Shown: positions 16,040-24,634 of the stretch, in pieces
How positions within the stretch are numbered: position 1 is the stretch's first letter
How the letters are laid out: each line of letters opens with the position of its first letter
NCBI GenBank assembly: GCA_003260025.2
Contig: QFZU02000131.1
Location: forward strand, 1-32,738
Source of the DNA: Microbispora triticiradicis
GTDB taxonomy: Bacteria > Actinomycetota > Actinomycetes > Streptosporangiales > Streptosporangiaceae
DNA length: 32,738 nucleotides
Reading direction: 5' to 3'
Translations under genes and position numbers: made by a program
The notes under the pieces: generated by a model
What the model saw: only the letters and a program-made list of their open reading frames with translations
Told to the model about the DNA's origin: nothing
Databases searched by the model: none

Positions 16040-17545
16040 TCAGGCGCCGGGCGTTCCCGGGCTGACCAGACCCCTCTCGTACGCGAGGACCACCAGCTGG
16101 GCGCGGTCGACCAGCCCCAGCGCGCGCAGCAGCGCCGTCACGTCGCCGGCGACCTCGCCTTCCGGCACGTCGAGTGTCATCGCGATCTGCCGGTTGGTGA
16201 AGCCCCGGGCGACGAGTTTGATGAGGTCGACGTCGGCGTCGGACAGGCCCTCCGGCGCCGACGGGTCGCGCCGCCCGGCGAAGGCGGAGATGAGATGGGT
16301 CGTGACCGCCGGGTCCAGCAGGGCGTCCCCCGCGACGGCCGCCCGGACCGCCGCGATGAGCTGCTCGGGCGCCGAGGTCTTCAGCACGAAACCGCTCACC
16401 CCGGCTCGCAGCGCCGCGTACAGGTTCTCGTCGGTGCCGAAGGTGGTCATCATGATCACCTTCGGCGGGGCCTCCGCCGCGAGGATCCGCCGGGCCGCCG
16501 CCAGGCCGTCCAGGCGCGGCATCTGGATGTCCATGAGCACCACGTCGGGCCGCGTGTCGCGGACGAGCGCGATGGCCTGCTCGCCGTTCTCCGCCTCCCC
16601 GACGAGGTCGAGCCCCGGCTCGCTGTCGAGGATCACCTTGAGGCCGGTGCGCACCAGCGCCTGGTCGTCGGCGATCAGCACGCGCAGGGCACGCGCGCCG
16701 GCCCGCGCCGGCTCGGTTCCGCGCGGCGTGTCGGGCAGGGCGGGAGCGACCCGCGCTCCGGGCGACACGCCGGAGGCCGGGCCCGCCTCGGGGGCGTCGA
16801 GGTGCCCCGCCTGCGCGAGGATGTCCTGCTCCAGACGCTGCAGGGTGGGGCCGAGGTCGAGGCCGAGCTCGTCGCGCAGCGCCTCCCTCGCCCGCCGCAG
16901 CGCGCCGAGCGCGTCGCCCTGTCGCCCGGCGCGGTAGAGCGCGAGCGCGAGCAGCCGCCAGGCCTCCTCCCGCAGCGGGTGCGCGGAGGCGTGCGCCTCC
17001 AGGTCCGGGATCAGGGCGCCGGTGCGGCCGAGCCGCAGGGCGGCGTCCGCGCGGCGCTCCACGGCGAGAAGACGCAGCTCGTCCAGCCGCATCGCCTCGG
17101 CCTGCGCCCACATCAGCTCCTGGAATCCGGCGAGCGCGGGCCCCCGCCAGAGGCCGAGGGCCGTCTCCATCCGCTCCAGCGTCGCGGCCGGTCCGTCGTG
17201 GTCGCTCTTGACCAGGTGCTCGAAGTGCCAGGAGTCCACGTCCTCGACACCTGCGCGCAGCGCGTAGCCCGGGGGAGCCGAGACCAGGATGCCCGCCTCC
17301 TCGCGCGGCGCGCGGCCGGGTTCGAGCGCCCGCCGCAGCCGCGAGACGTACCCCTGGATGGTGGACAGCGCCTGGGCGGGCGGCTCGCCGGGCCACAGCT
17401 CGTCGATGAGCGCGCTCACCGGCACCGCGCGCCCTCCGGCCACGAGTAGCCGGGCGAGCACGGCCTGCTGCCGTTGCCCGCCCAGATCGAGCGTCTCGCC
17501 ATCGGAAATAGCCTCGAACGGCCCCAGAGCACGAAAAATCACCAT
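16040..17545 (-). CDS. SARP-BTAD regulator fused to NarL-type response regulator
   Basis: 501 residues, one uninterrupted frame from ATG 17545. Domains in order: an OmpR-like winged helix of the AfsR/SARP type (about 1-95; RQQAVLARLLVAGG, LIDELWPGEPPAQAL, GYVSRLRRALEP); the BTAD helical domain (about 100-245; LWRGPALAGF, HPLREEAWRLLALALYRAGRQGDAL); a Pro/Ala linker (246-286); a receiver domain (287-400) with Asp293/Asp294, phosphoacceptor Asp339 in LMDIQMP, Thr367/368 and Lys389; and a LuxR-like HTH (about 433-495) with an altered recognition helix. Receiver plus LuxR is a normal NarL regulator and SARP-BTAD a normal activator, but the single-chain combination is unusual. The likely partner kinase is the next gene upstream. 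The ATG lacks an SD; TACGCT lies 10 nt before it. Confidence 0.85.
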   Translation of the reverse strand: MVIFRALGPFEAISDGETLDLGGQRQQAVLARLLVAGGRAVPVSALIDELWPGEPPAQALSTIQGYVSRLRRALEPGRAPREEAGILVSAPPGYALRAGVEDVDSWHFEHLVKSDHDGPAATLERMETALGLWRGPALAGFQELMWAQAEAMRLDELRLLAVERRADAALRLGRTGALIPDLEAHASAHPLREEAWRLLALALYRAGRQGDALGALRRAREALRDELGLDLGPTLQRLEQDILAQAGHLDAPEAGPASGVSPGARVAPALPDTPRGTEPARAGARALRVLIADDQALVRTGLKVILDSEPGLDLVGEAENGEQAIALVRDTRPDVVLMDIQMPRLDGLAAARRILAAEAPPKVIMMTTFGTDENLYAALRAGVSGFVLKTSAPEQLIAAVRAAVAGDALLDPAVTTHLISAFAGRRDPSAPEGLSDADVDLIKLVARGFTNRQIAMTLDVPEGEVAGDVTALLRALGLVDRAQLVVLAYERGLVSPGTPGA

Positions 17546-17829
17546 CGCACGGGTAAGCGTAAGGGCAGCGACCCCCGAAGACGCGCCGCGCGCCTTTCGG
17601 TTGTGTCACGAGGTCATGACATGCCTGCTCACACCCCCCGGAACACCGGATGGAGGCACTGGAGGAGGGCACCCGGGGGACTCCCGTCGCCGGGCATGAG
17701 GTTCAGGCGGTGTGGCGGGAGCGGACGTGCACGGGAGCCCGGCAGCGCGCGGGCAATGCGGGCAACGCAGGGGGTGCAGGCAGAGCGGGAGGGAGCAATG
17801 GGATGCGGGGAATCAGGCGGTTCGGGGCG
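17546..17829. other. Non-coding gap between response regulator and kinase
   Basis: No credible gene is seen on either strand. It holds the presumed promoter of the SARP-response regulator (TACGCT about 10 nt before its start) and an inverted repeat TGTCA-N8-TGACA at 17604-17621 that could be a regulator site. The half nearer the kinase stop has short G/C-rich repeats. Confidence 0.3.
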
Positions 17830-20058
17830 TCAGGAGGTGAGGGGGAAGCGGGCCTCGACAACCGTGCCGCCGATGTCCGGGGCGGTGACGGTGCAACTGC
17901 CGCCGAGTTCCGCCGCGCGTTCGCGCATCGAGGACATGCCCACTCCCGCGCGCAGGTGGGCGGGCAGGCCGATGCCGTCGTCGGTGATCCGCACCCGTAG
18001 CTCGCCGCCGCCGTCCTCCGCCCTCGCTCCTGCCCCCGCTCCTGCCTCCACCTCTGCCGCCGCGGCTCCAGGTCCCGCCCCCGCTCCTGCCTTCGCCTCT
18101 GCTCCAGGTCCCGTCTCCGCCCCCGCTCCAGGTCCCGCCCCCGCTCCAGACCTTGCCTCCATCCCCGCTCCGGGTCTCGCCACCGCCTCCGTCTCCGCCG
18201 CCGCTCCGGTCCGGGTGACCTCGACCTGGACCCGGGTGGCGCGCGCGTGGCGGCGCACGTTGTTCAGCGCCTCCTGCACGATGCGGTAGACCGCGACCTC
18301 CACGGCGGCGGGCAGCCCGGCGAGATCGCCCTCGGCCCGCACCGCGACGTCCACCGGTGCCGGAGCGTCCTCCTCATGCCCGGAGCCGCCGGCGGGCAGC
18401 GTCTCCGCCGCGAGGGCGCGTACGGCACCCGCCAGCCCGAGGTCGTCGAGGGCGGGCGGACGCAGGCCGTACACGAGCTCGCGGATGTCGCCGGCCACGG
18501 CGTCCATGCCCACCCGCAGGTCCCGCAGCAGGCCGTCGGCGGCGGAGGGCGACCGGGTGAGGCTCATCCGCGCGATGTTGATCGTCATCGCCATGGCCCC
18601 GAGGGTCTGGCCGAGCCCGTCGTGCAGGTCGCGGCGCAGCCGCCGGCGCTCCTCCTCGCGGGCGGCCAGGATGCGCTCCCGCGACCGCTGCAGGTCGGCG
18701 GCCATGCGTACGGCGTGGGCCACGTCGGCCACGTAGGGGAGCAGGGTGGCGAGCACCCGCTCGTCGTGCGCGGCGGCGAACCTCCGGGCGCCCGGCGGGC
18801 CGACCAGCAGCCGGCCGACGGGCTCGCCGTGCCAGACCAGCGGGACCTCGCGGGGCTCGGGCCCCACGTGGCCGCTCTCGACGTACCTCGGACTGCCGTC
18901 GGCGATCTCGACGGCTACCCCTTCCACGGCGAGGCCGTCCCGCACGACCGTCACCACCGAGGCGAGCGCGTCGGCGGGGTCCGCCCGCCGCACCTCCTGA
19001 GTCAGCCGTTCGGCGAGCAGCGCCGGGTCACCCACCGGCCCGTACAGCGCGCGGTCCACGACGCCTTGCAGGGCGCGGCGCAGCGGCTGGAAGAACGCGC
19101 CCGCGAACAGCGCCGCCGCGAGCCCGGCCACCTGGTGGTATCCGGAGACGAACAGGCTGGAGGCGGCTCCGACGCCGAAGTACACCGCGCCGACCACGAC
19201 GAGCAGCCCGACGCTGACGAACGTCCGGCTGATGAGGGTGTCGATGCCGTACAGCCGGTAGCGCAGGACCGCGAAGAGGATCGACGGCGGGATCAGCGCC
19301 GTCCACAGGGTGGCCGCGACCGAGGCCGACGCTCCCAGCAGGTACAACAGGACGTACACGGCGAAGAACAGGAGCGGCCAGGCGATCTGCCGCCGCGTCG
19401 CCGGGTCGGCCCGCCGCATCCGCAGCGCGAGCGAGGCGAGCGCCGCGACCACGCAGACCTGGACGAGCACCTGCGGCGCTAACCAGAGCGACTGGTAGTA
19501 GGGGGCGAGAGCCCTGATCTCCAGCGGATTGTGGATCACTTCCGGCCAGGGGTAGTCCGCGGGATCCGGATCGGGCCGCACCAGGCCCATGACGATCAGG
19601 ATGACGGTGGTGAGGACGCCCAGCACGACGACGGCCCGCCACCCGCGTGAGGGGAGCCGGCCGTCGGGGGAGTAGAGCGGAAGCAGGACCGCGAGCATCA
19701 GGCCCGCCACCGCCCAGCCCACGAGATACACCGCGCGTGCGGCGATGGCCGCGCCCATCTCACCTTGCGAGGCCCAGTAGAACGTGAACGCGGTGAAGGC
19801 GACGTTCACCGACCCCAGCAGGCCGCCGGCGCACATCAGCCAGGCCATGATGAGCCGGGGCCGCCGGGACACCAGGAACGCCCCCGTGGCCGGGAACGTG
19901 AGGGCGATGCCGGCGTCGGGCGGGACCGCCGGGTGCGGCTGCCATTCGGCGGGGAGCCGGAGCTGGACCACGACCCCCAGGAGAGTCAGTCCGAGCGCGA
20001 CGGCCGCCATCGCGTACGCCATCGCGCGCGCGGGGAAGGCAGGGGGGTTCTCGTCCAT
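17830..20058 (-). CDS. Membrane sensor histidine kinase (NarL-partner type) with ATPase insert
   Basis: 742 residues from ATG 20058; the frame extends upstream but that part is Arg/Pro-rich and not conserved in the sister kinase. About eight membrane segments fill residues 15-335, ending in RYRLYGIDTLISR and a conserved AGLAAALFAGAFFQPLRRALQ stretch. A GAF-like region spans about 345-455. The HisKA_3 dimerisation box has His479 in RDLHDGLGQTL; the HATPase has the N-box EALNNVRRHA (Asn600), DDGIGLP and GVGMSSMRERAAELGG. Between the N-box strand and the D-box an Ala/Gly-rich insert of about 66 residues (619-684) is absent from the paralogue at 22453. It is placed to phosphorylate the SARP-response regulator 284 bp downstream. 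Confidence 0.88.
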   Translation of the reverse strand: MDENPPAFPARAMAYAMAAVALGLTLLGVVVQLRLPAEWQPHPAVPPDAGIALTFPATGAFLVSRRPRLIMAWLMCAGGLLGSVNVAFTAFTFYWASQGEMGAAIAARAVYLVGWAVAGLMLAVLLPLYSPDGRLPSRGWRAVVVLGVLTTVILIVMGLVRPDPDPADYPWPEVIHNPLEIRALAPYYQSLWLAPQVLVQVCVVAALASLALRMRRADPATRRQIAWPLLFFAVYVLLYLLGASASVAATLWTALIPPSILFAVLRYRLYGIDTLISRTFVSVGLLVVVGAVYFGVGAASSLFVSGYHQVAGLAAALFAGAFFQPLRRALQGVVDRALYGPVGDPALLAERLTQEVRRADPADALASVVTVVRDGLAVEGVAVEIADGSPRYVESGHVGPEPREVPLVWHGEPVGRLLVGPPGARRFAAAHDERVLATLLPYVADVAHAVRMAADLQRSRERILAAREEERRRLRRDLHDGLGQTLGAMAMTINIARMSLTRSPSAADGLLRDLRVGMDAVAGDIRELVYGLRPPALDDLGLAGAVRALAAETLPAGGSGHEEDAPAPVDVAVRAEGDLAGLPAAVEVAVYRIVQEALNNVRRHARATRVQVEVTRTGAAAETEAVARPGAGMEARSGAGAGPGAGAETGPGAEAKAGAGAGPGAAAAEVEAGAGAGARAEDGGGELRVRITDDGIGLPAHLRAGVGMSSMRERAAELGGSCTVTAPDIGGTVVEARFPLTS
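18007..18204 (-). repeat. Low-complexity repeat expansion in kinase ATPase domain
   Basis: This stretch encodes an Ala/Gly/Pro/Glu insert (kinase residues 619-684). On the plus strand the 13-mer GCTCCAGGTCCCG recurs at 18065, 18101 and 18125, spacings of 36 and 24, so the period is a multiple of 6 (probably 12). In-frame expansion by slippage or recombination explains it best. The sister kinase has only a short turn here. Confidence 0.75.
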
Positions 20059-20138
20059 TCTGGACCGAATTATGTCCTGTCCCGTTCCGCCCTGGAACAG
20101 AAAACCGGGACGCCGCCGGCCGGGACGCGGGCCTTTCG

Positions 20139-21365
20139 TCAGGCGGCGGAGCGGCGGCGGACCGCGCGGCCGAGGAGAAGCTGGGCTCCCGCCGCGAGCA
20201 GGCCGAGGCCGCCCAGCACCGGCCAGACCAGGCCCGGCGCGTCCGCCAGCAACCGGGTGCCGACGAGGGGCGCGAGCAGCGCGCCGGCCGACCACGACAG
20301 TCCGTACAGGCCGGAGTAGCGTCCCCGCAGATGGGCGGGGGCGAGCGTCGCGACGATGGCTCCCGGGATCCCGGCGGTCAGCGCCTCGCCGAGCGTCCAG
20401 ACGGCCACGGTCGCCGCGTGCCCGGCTCCCGACGACACCAGGGAGGTCAGCGCGAACCCGAGCCCGACGAGCGCGAACCCGGCCGCCAGCACCCTGGACG
20501 GGTCGAACCGGGCCAGCCAGGTGGTCGTCACCGGCTGCACGACCACGATCAGCAGGCCGTTCACGGCCATCGCCATGCCGTACGCGCTGGTCGGCAGGCC
20601 CTGCCCGGTCATCGCGAGCGGCAGCGTGCTGTAGGCCTGGAGGTAGACCAGCGCGTACACCAGGTTGGCCAGCACGAAGGCCAGCATGACCCGGTCGCGC
20701 AGCACGTCGGCGAACCGGCCGGGCGGCGCGTCTTCACGGGCCGGGCGGGTCTCGGGGATCGCCCGCCACACGAGGACGCCGAAGACCAGGCAGGTGACGG
20801 CGTCCACCCAGAACAACACCGTGAAGCCCGAGCGGGCGAGCCAGCCGCCGGCCACCATCGCCACCGCGAACCCGAGGTTGACGGCCCAGAACAGCAGCCC
20901 GAAGGCCCGGGGCCGGTCCTCCGGCGGCACCAGGTCGGCGACGATCGCCTGCGACGCCGGGCGGTAGGCGTCGACCACGATCCCCAGCACGAGCATCCCC
21001 GCGACGAGCCCCGGCACGCTCGTGGTGTAGCCGAGCGCGAGCATGGTGACGGCCGTCGCGACCATCCCGCCCGTCAGGGTGACCCGGCGCCCGAAGCGGT
21101 CGCTCAGCCATCCGGCGACCGGCTGCGCCAGCAGCGACCCCACGCCGAACATGGTCATCACCAGTCCGGCGGTGGCCAGCGGCACGCCGCGCGCCTGCGT
21201 GAGGTAGACGCCGATGAACGGCTCCACCATCGTGCCGAGACGGTTCACGAACGAGCCGCCGAACAGCACCCAGAACGGCCGGGGCAGGCCGCCGGCCCTC
21301 GACCGGAGGAACCCCGTCCCGCCTGTCCTGTCCGCCCTGCCGGAAACGGTTGTCACGCCGATCAC
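20139..21365 (-). CDS. MFS transporter, divergent from DUF5937/ArsR regulator
   Basis: 408 residues from GTG 21365. Twelve hydrophobic segments are visible. The loop after helix 2 has motif A GWLSDRFGRRVTL (about 85-97). GIVVDAYRPASQAIVADLVPPEDRPRAFGLLFWAVNLG (split over helices 4-5) is typical of the DHA1-like multidrug group related to MdtH/YdeE. It probably exports a small molecule across the cytoplasmic membrane. It faces a divergent regulator gene across 61 bp containing a palindrome, and its stop is 80 bp from the start of the histidine kinase on the same strand. Substrate unknown. Confidence 0.85.
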   Translation of the reverse strand: MIGVTTVSGRADRTGGTGFLRSRAGGLPRPFWVLFGGSFVNRLGTMVEPFIGVYLTQARGVPLATAGLVMTMFGVGSLLAQPVAGWLSDRFGRRVTLTGGMVATAVTMLALGYTTSVPGLVAGMLVLGIVVDAYRPASQAIVADLVPPEDRPRAFGLLFWAVNLGFAVAMVAGGWLARSGFTVLFWVDAVTCLVFGVLVWRAIPETRPAREDAPPGRFADVLRDRVMLAFVLANLVYALVYLQAYSTLPLAMTGQGLPTSAYGMAMAVNGLLIVVVQPVTTTWLARFDPSRVLAAGFALVGLGFALTSLVSSGAGHAATVAVWTLGEALTAGIPGAIVATLAPAHLRGRYSGLYGLSWSAGALLAPLVGTRLLADAPGLVWPVLGGLGLLAAGAQLLLGRAVRRRSAA

Positions 21366-21393
21366 TGTTGGACATCCGGAGTCCGCCGTGCGA

Positions 21394-21417
21394 ATGTTTT
21401 AGGCCTGGCTGAAACAT
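21394..21417. promoter_or_regulatory. Palindromic operator between MFS and DUF5937/ArsR regulator
   Basis: A 24-bp interrupted palindrome: left arm ATGTTTTAG (21394-21402), 6-bp centre, right arm CTGAAACAT (21409-21417), with one mismatch in nine pairs. It fills the short gap between two divergent starts, where a bound regulator would control both genes. ArsR-type repressors use sites of this size. The A/T-rich arms stand out from the surroundings. Confidence 0.6.
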
Positions 21418-21426
21418 GGGGGCGCG

Positions 21427-22386
21427 GTGCCGGTGGAGTGGCGGTTCACGCCGGACGACGTGGCGCGGCTGCGGTTCGCCTTCTCCCCGATGTGGGAGCT
21501 CGTGGCGAGCCTCCGGGTGTTGCGGGCCCCCGCCCGCCACTCGCCGCACCTGCCGTGGCTGCGGGCCGTACAGCCGCGCCTGCGGGGGCTCGACCTCACC
21601 GACCTGTTCGCGCTGGTGCCGTTGAGCGGCTATCTACCCGATTTCCTCACGCCGCCGCCGGACACGCCGCTGCCCGACTTCCTCGGCGAGCTGGAGCGGG
21701 TCCGCGCCACGCCTCCCGGCACGGCGTACGAGGAGGCGGCGTGGGTGCAGACGCCCGACCCCGCGGCCCTCACGCGGTTCACGGCCGACCCCGCCGCGGG
21801 CGTACGGCGGGTGGCGGACCTGCTCGGGCGGTACTGGACGGTCGCCCTGGAGGAGTTCTGGCCGGCGGTCCGCGCGCTGCTGGAGGCGGACGTGATGTGG
21901 CGCGCCCGCAGGCTCGCGGCCGGGGGAGTGCGTGAGCTGTTCGCGGACCTGCACCCCGACGTCGCCTGGCACGGCGACCGTCTGGTGACGGCCAGGAGAT
22001 GCGCCTACGACGGCGACCTCGGCGGCGACGGCCTCGTCCTGGTGCCGAGCGCCTTCTCCTCGCCGGGCGTCGCCGTGATGTACGAGCCGTACCGGCCCAT
22101 GCTGTGCTACCCGGCGCGCGGGGTGGGCACGCTGTGGTCGGCCGGCGTGCCCTGCGCCCCGGAGCTGGCCGCGCTCATCGGCCGCACCCGGGCCCAGGTG
22201 CTGACCGCGCTGGCCGAGCCCGGCACGACCACCGCGCTCGCCCGGCGGCTCGGCCTCACGCCCGGCGCGGTCAGTCAGCACCTCACCGTGCTGTCGGGCG
22301 GCGGGCTCGTGACGCGGCAGCGGCTCGGCCGCGAGGTGCTCTACCGGCGGACGCCGGTCGGGGACGCGCTGACCGCCGCCCGCTGA
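21427..22386 (+). CDS. DUF5937 / ArsR-type winged-helix regulator
   Basis: 319 residues from GTG 21427 with GGGGG just upstream; an ATG at 21416 is out of frame. The N-terminal 230 residues match the DUF5937 domain of actinobacterial regulators (FTPDDVARLRFAFSPMWELVASLRVLRAP; then GVAVMYEPYRPMLCYPARGVGTLW). The C-terminal winged helix (about 245-315) is ArsR-like: TTALARRLGLTPGAVSQHLTVLSGGGLVTRQRLGREVLYRRT. No metal-binding cysteine motif is seen, so sensing is likely by the large N-terminal domain. It probably controls the divergent MFS gene and itself through the palindrome between them. Confidence 0.85.
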   Translation: MPVEWRFTPDDVARLRFAFSPMWELVASLRVLRAPARHSPHLPWLRAVQPRLRGLDLTDLFALVPLSGYLPDFLTPPPDTPLPDFLGELERVRATPPGTAYEEAAWVQTPDPAALTRFTADPAAGVRRVADLLGRYWTVALEEFWPAVRALLEADVMWRARRLAAGGVRELFADLHPDVAWHGDRLVTARRCAYDGDLGGDGLVLVPSAFSSPGVAVMYEPYRPMLCYPARGVGTLWSAGVPCAPELAALIGRTRAQVLTALAEPGTTTALARRLGLTPGAVSQHLTVLSGGGLVTRQRLGREVLYRRTPVGDALTAAR

Positions 22387-22452
22387 TCCGGCTCCGCCGG
22401 TCTGTGCCCGCCGATCCGGGGCCGCTCTGGGGCCGCCGGTTCGGCGCGGCCG

Positions 22453-24525
22453 TCAGGACCACGCGCCGCCGAGGGACGGCCCGGGTACGGCCGGCAGGCG
22501 GGCTGTGACGGTCGTGCCATGGCCGGGCTCGGAGGCGACGGCACAGGTGCCGCCCAGCTCGGCCGCCCGCTCCGCCATCGAGCACAGGCCGACGCCCGCC
22601 CTGCGGTTCGCCGGGAGCCCCACGCCGTCGTCGGCCACCGTCACCCGCAGCTCGCCGTTCCGATGCAGGACCACCCGCACGCGCCGCGCCCGCGCGTGCT
22701 TGCGCACGTTGGTCAGCGCCTCCTGCACGATCCGGTAGGCCGCCACCTCCACGGCGGCGGGCAGCCCGGCCAGGTCGCCGGTCACCTCGACCTCGGCGGC
22801 CGACTCCGCCCCGGCCGCCAGGCCCGGCCGGGCCTCCTCGACCAGGGCCCGTACGGCTCCCGCCAGCCCGAGGTCGTCGAGCGCGGGGGGACGCAGGCCG
22901 TACACGAGCTGGCGGACGTCGGCGGTGACGGTGTCCATGCCCTCGCGCAGGTCGCGCAGCAGCGTGTCGGCGGCGTCGGGGGAGCGTTCCAGGCTGACCC
23001 GCGCCGCGTTGAGCGTCATCGCCATCGACGCCAGCGTCTGCCCGAGCCCGTCGTGCAGGTCGCGGCGCAGCCGCCGCCGCTCCTCCTCCCCGGCGGTCAG
23101 GATGCGCTCGCGGGAGCGCTGCAGCGCGGTGGTCAGCAGCACCGTGTGCGCCGCGTCCGCGACGTACGGCGCCAGCACCGCGATCACCCGCTCGTCGTGG
23201 GCGGCGGGGAACCGGCGGCGGCCCGGCGGCCCGATCAGCATGCGGCCGACCGGCTCGCCGTGCCACACCAGCGGCATCTCGCGGGCCACGGGGCCCACCC
23301 GGCCGCTGGTCGTGGTCTTCCCGTCGATCTCCACCGCGATGCCGGTGACCGACAGGCCGTCGCGGAGCACCTCCAGGGCGGCGAGCAGGGCGTGCGCGGG
23401 GTCGGCGTGCGGCAGCCGCCGCCGCAGCCCGGCGGCCAGCGCGTGCGGGTCGCCGCCCCTGCCGTACAACGCGTGGTCGGCCAGGCGCTGCAGCCCGCGG
23501 CGGATCGGATGGAAGAACGCCCCAGCGAACAGGGCCGCGGCCAGCCCGGCGAACCGGTCGACGCCGGACAGGACCAGGCTGGAGCCCGCGCCCACGAGCA
23601 CGTAGACGGCGGCGACCACGCCGACCAGGCCGGCGCCGACGAGGGCGCGGCTGATCAGCGTGTCGATGCCGTAGAGCCGGTAGCGCAGCACGGCGACCGC
23701 GATCGCGGCCGGCACCAGGGGCAGCGTCAGCGTGGCCGTCCACCAGACCGGATATCCGATCACCCACGGGACGACCAGGCCGGCCATGGCGACCAGCGGC
23801 CAGAGGATCTGCCGGCGCTCTATCCCGTCGGCCCGGTGGAACCGCACGACGAGCGAGGAGAACGCCAGCGCCATGCCCACCGCGACGACCATGTGCAGGC
23901 CCTGCCGGGTCTGCGCGTAGTACGGCGCGAAGGCCGCCACCTCCAGCGCGTTGCCGCCGGTACGGACGCTCGACGGGGCGATCCACGAGCACAGCCAGTC
24001 GAGGCCGAGGGCCGTCGCGGTGATCGCCCCGGGCACGCACCAGCGCTTGGACAGGATCCGCCCGGTCGGATACAGCAACGGCAGCAGCACGCCCAGCGCG
24101 TACGTCGTGAGGTTCCACACCCCGTCGGCGAACACCCACAGCGGGTGGACCAGCGGATGCCCCCCGTTGAGGACGAGCAGGGCCGCCGTGTTGGCCGCCA
24201 GGATGTTGGCGGCCGAGCCCAGGCCGCCGAGGCACAGCAGCCAGCCGAGCAGCAGCCGGGGCCGGGAGATCACCAGCAGCGCCCCGAAGATCGGGAACGT
24301 GGTGCCGGCCACGTCCTCCGGAGCGAACGGCAGCGGGTTGTAGGGGGACGGCGGCAGTTGCGCGGTCACCCAGATGTCGCCGATCTCCAGGGCGATCGCC
24401 GCGCACGCGATGGCCACCGCGACGGCCGGGCCGTACGCCCGCACCCGGCCGGACCAGTCGCGGGCGCGCGTGTCGAGCGGCGGTCGTGCCACGGGCGGGA
24501 ACTCCTTCTGGTCGTGCACCGGCAT
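22453..24525 (-). CDS. Membrane sensor histidine kinase, paralogue of the kinase at 17830
   Basis: 690 residues from ATG 24525; TACGGT lies 6 nt before this ATG (leaderless-like), and third-position G/C use is high from the first codon. A GTG at 24492 with AAGGAG 9 nt before it is a fair alternative. The plan matches the kinase at 17830: about eight membrane segments (35-345), RYRLYGIDTLISR, a GAF-like region, HisKA_3 with His491 (RDLHDGLGQTL) and HATPase with EALTNVRKHA, DDGVGLP and GVGLCSMAERAAELGG. Only a short turn joins the two ATPase strands where the paralogue has its insert. No response regulator adjoins it, so it may signal to the SARP-response regulator or an unlinked NarL protein. 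Convergent with the DUF5937/ArsR gene. Confidence 0.88.
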   Translation of the reverse strand: MPVHDQKEFPPVARPPLDTRARDWSGRVRAYGPAVAVAIACAAIALEIGDIWVTAQLPPSPYNPLPFAPEDVAGTTFPIFGALLVISRPRLLLGWLLCLGGLGSAANILAANTAALLVLNGGHPLVHPLWVFADGVWNLTTYALGVLLPLLYPTGRILSKRWCVPGAITATALGLDWLCSWIAPSSVRTGGNALEVAAFAPYYAQTRQGLHMVVAVGMALAFSSLVVRFHRADGIERRQILWPLVAMAGLVVPWVIGYPVWWTATLTLPLVPAAIAVAVLRYRLYGIDTLISRALVGAGLVGVVAAVYVLVGAGSSLVLSGVDRFAGLAAALFAGAFFHPIRRGLQRLADHALYGRGGDPHALAAGLRRRLPHADPAHALLAALEVLRDGLSVTGIAVEIDGKTTTSGRVGPVAREMPLVWHGEPVGRMLIGPPGRRRFPAAHDERVIAVLAPYVADAAHTVLLTTALQRSRERILTAGEEERRRLRRDLHDGLGQTLASMAMTLNAARVSLERSPDAADTLLRDLREGMDTVTADVRQLVYGLRPPALDDLGLAGAVRALVEEARPGLAAGAESAAEVEVTGDLAGLPAAVEVAAYRIVQEALTNVRKHARARRVRVVLHRNGELRVTVADDGVGLPANRRAGVGLCSMAERAAELGGTCAVASEPGHGTTVTARLPAVPGPSLGGAWS

Positions 24526-24634
24526 GCGGGGACCGTAGAACGCGCGGGTCGATGCTCACTGGACGACGGATCAACGCCGGATCAATGAGCAACGACTACG
24601 CGCGGGGGCGGTTGGTTCGCTCTCACACCCCCTC

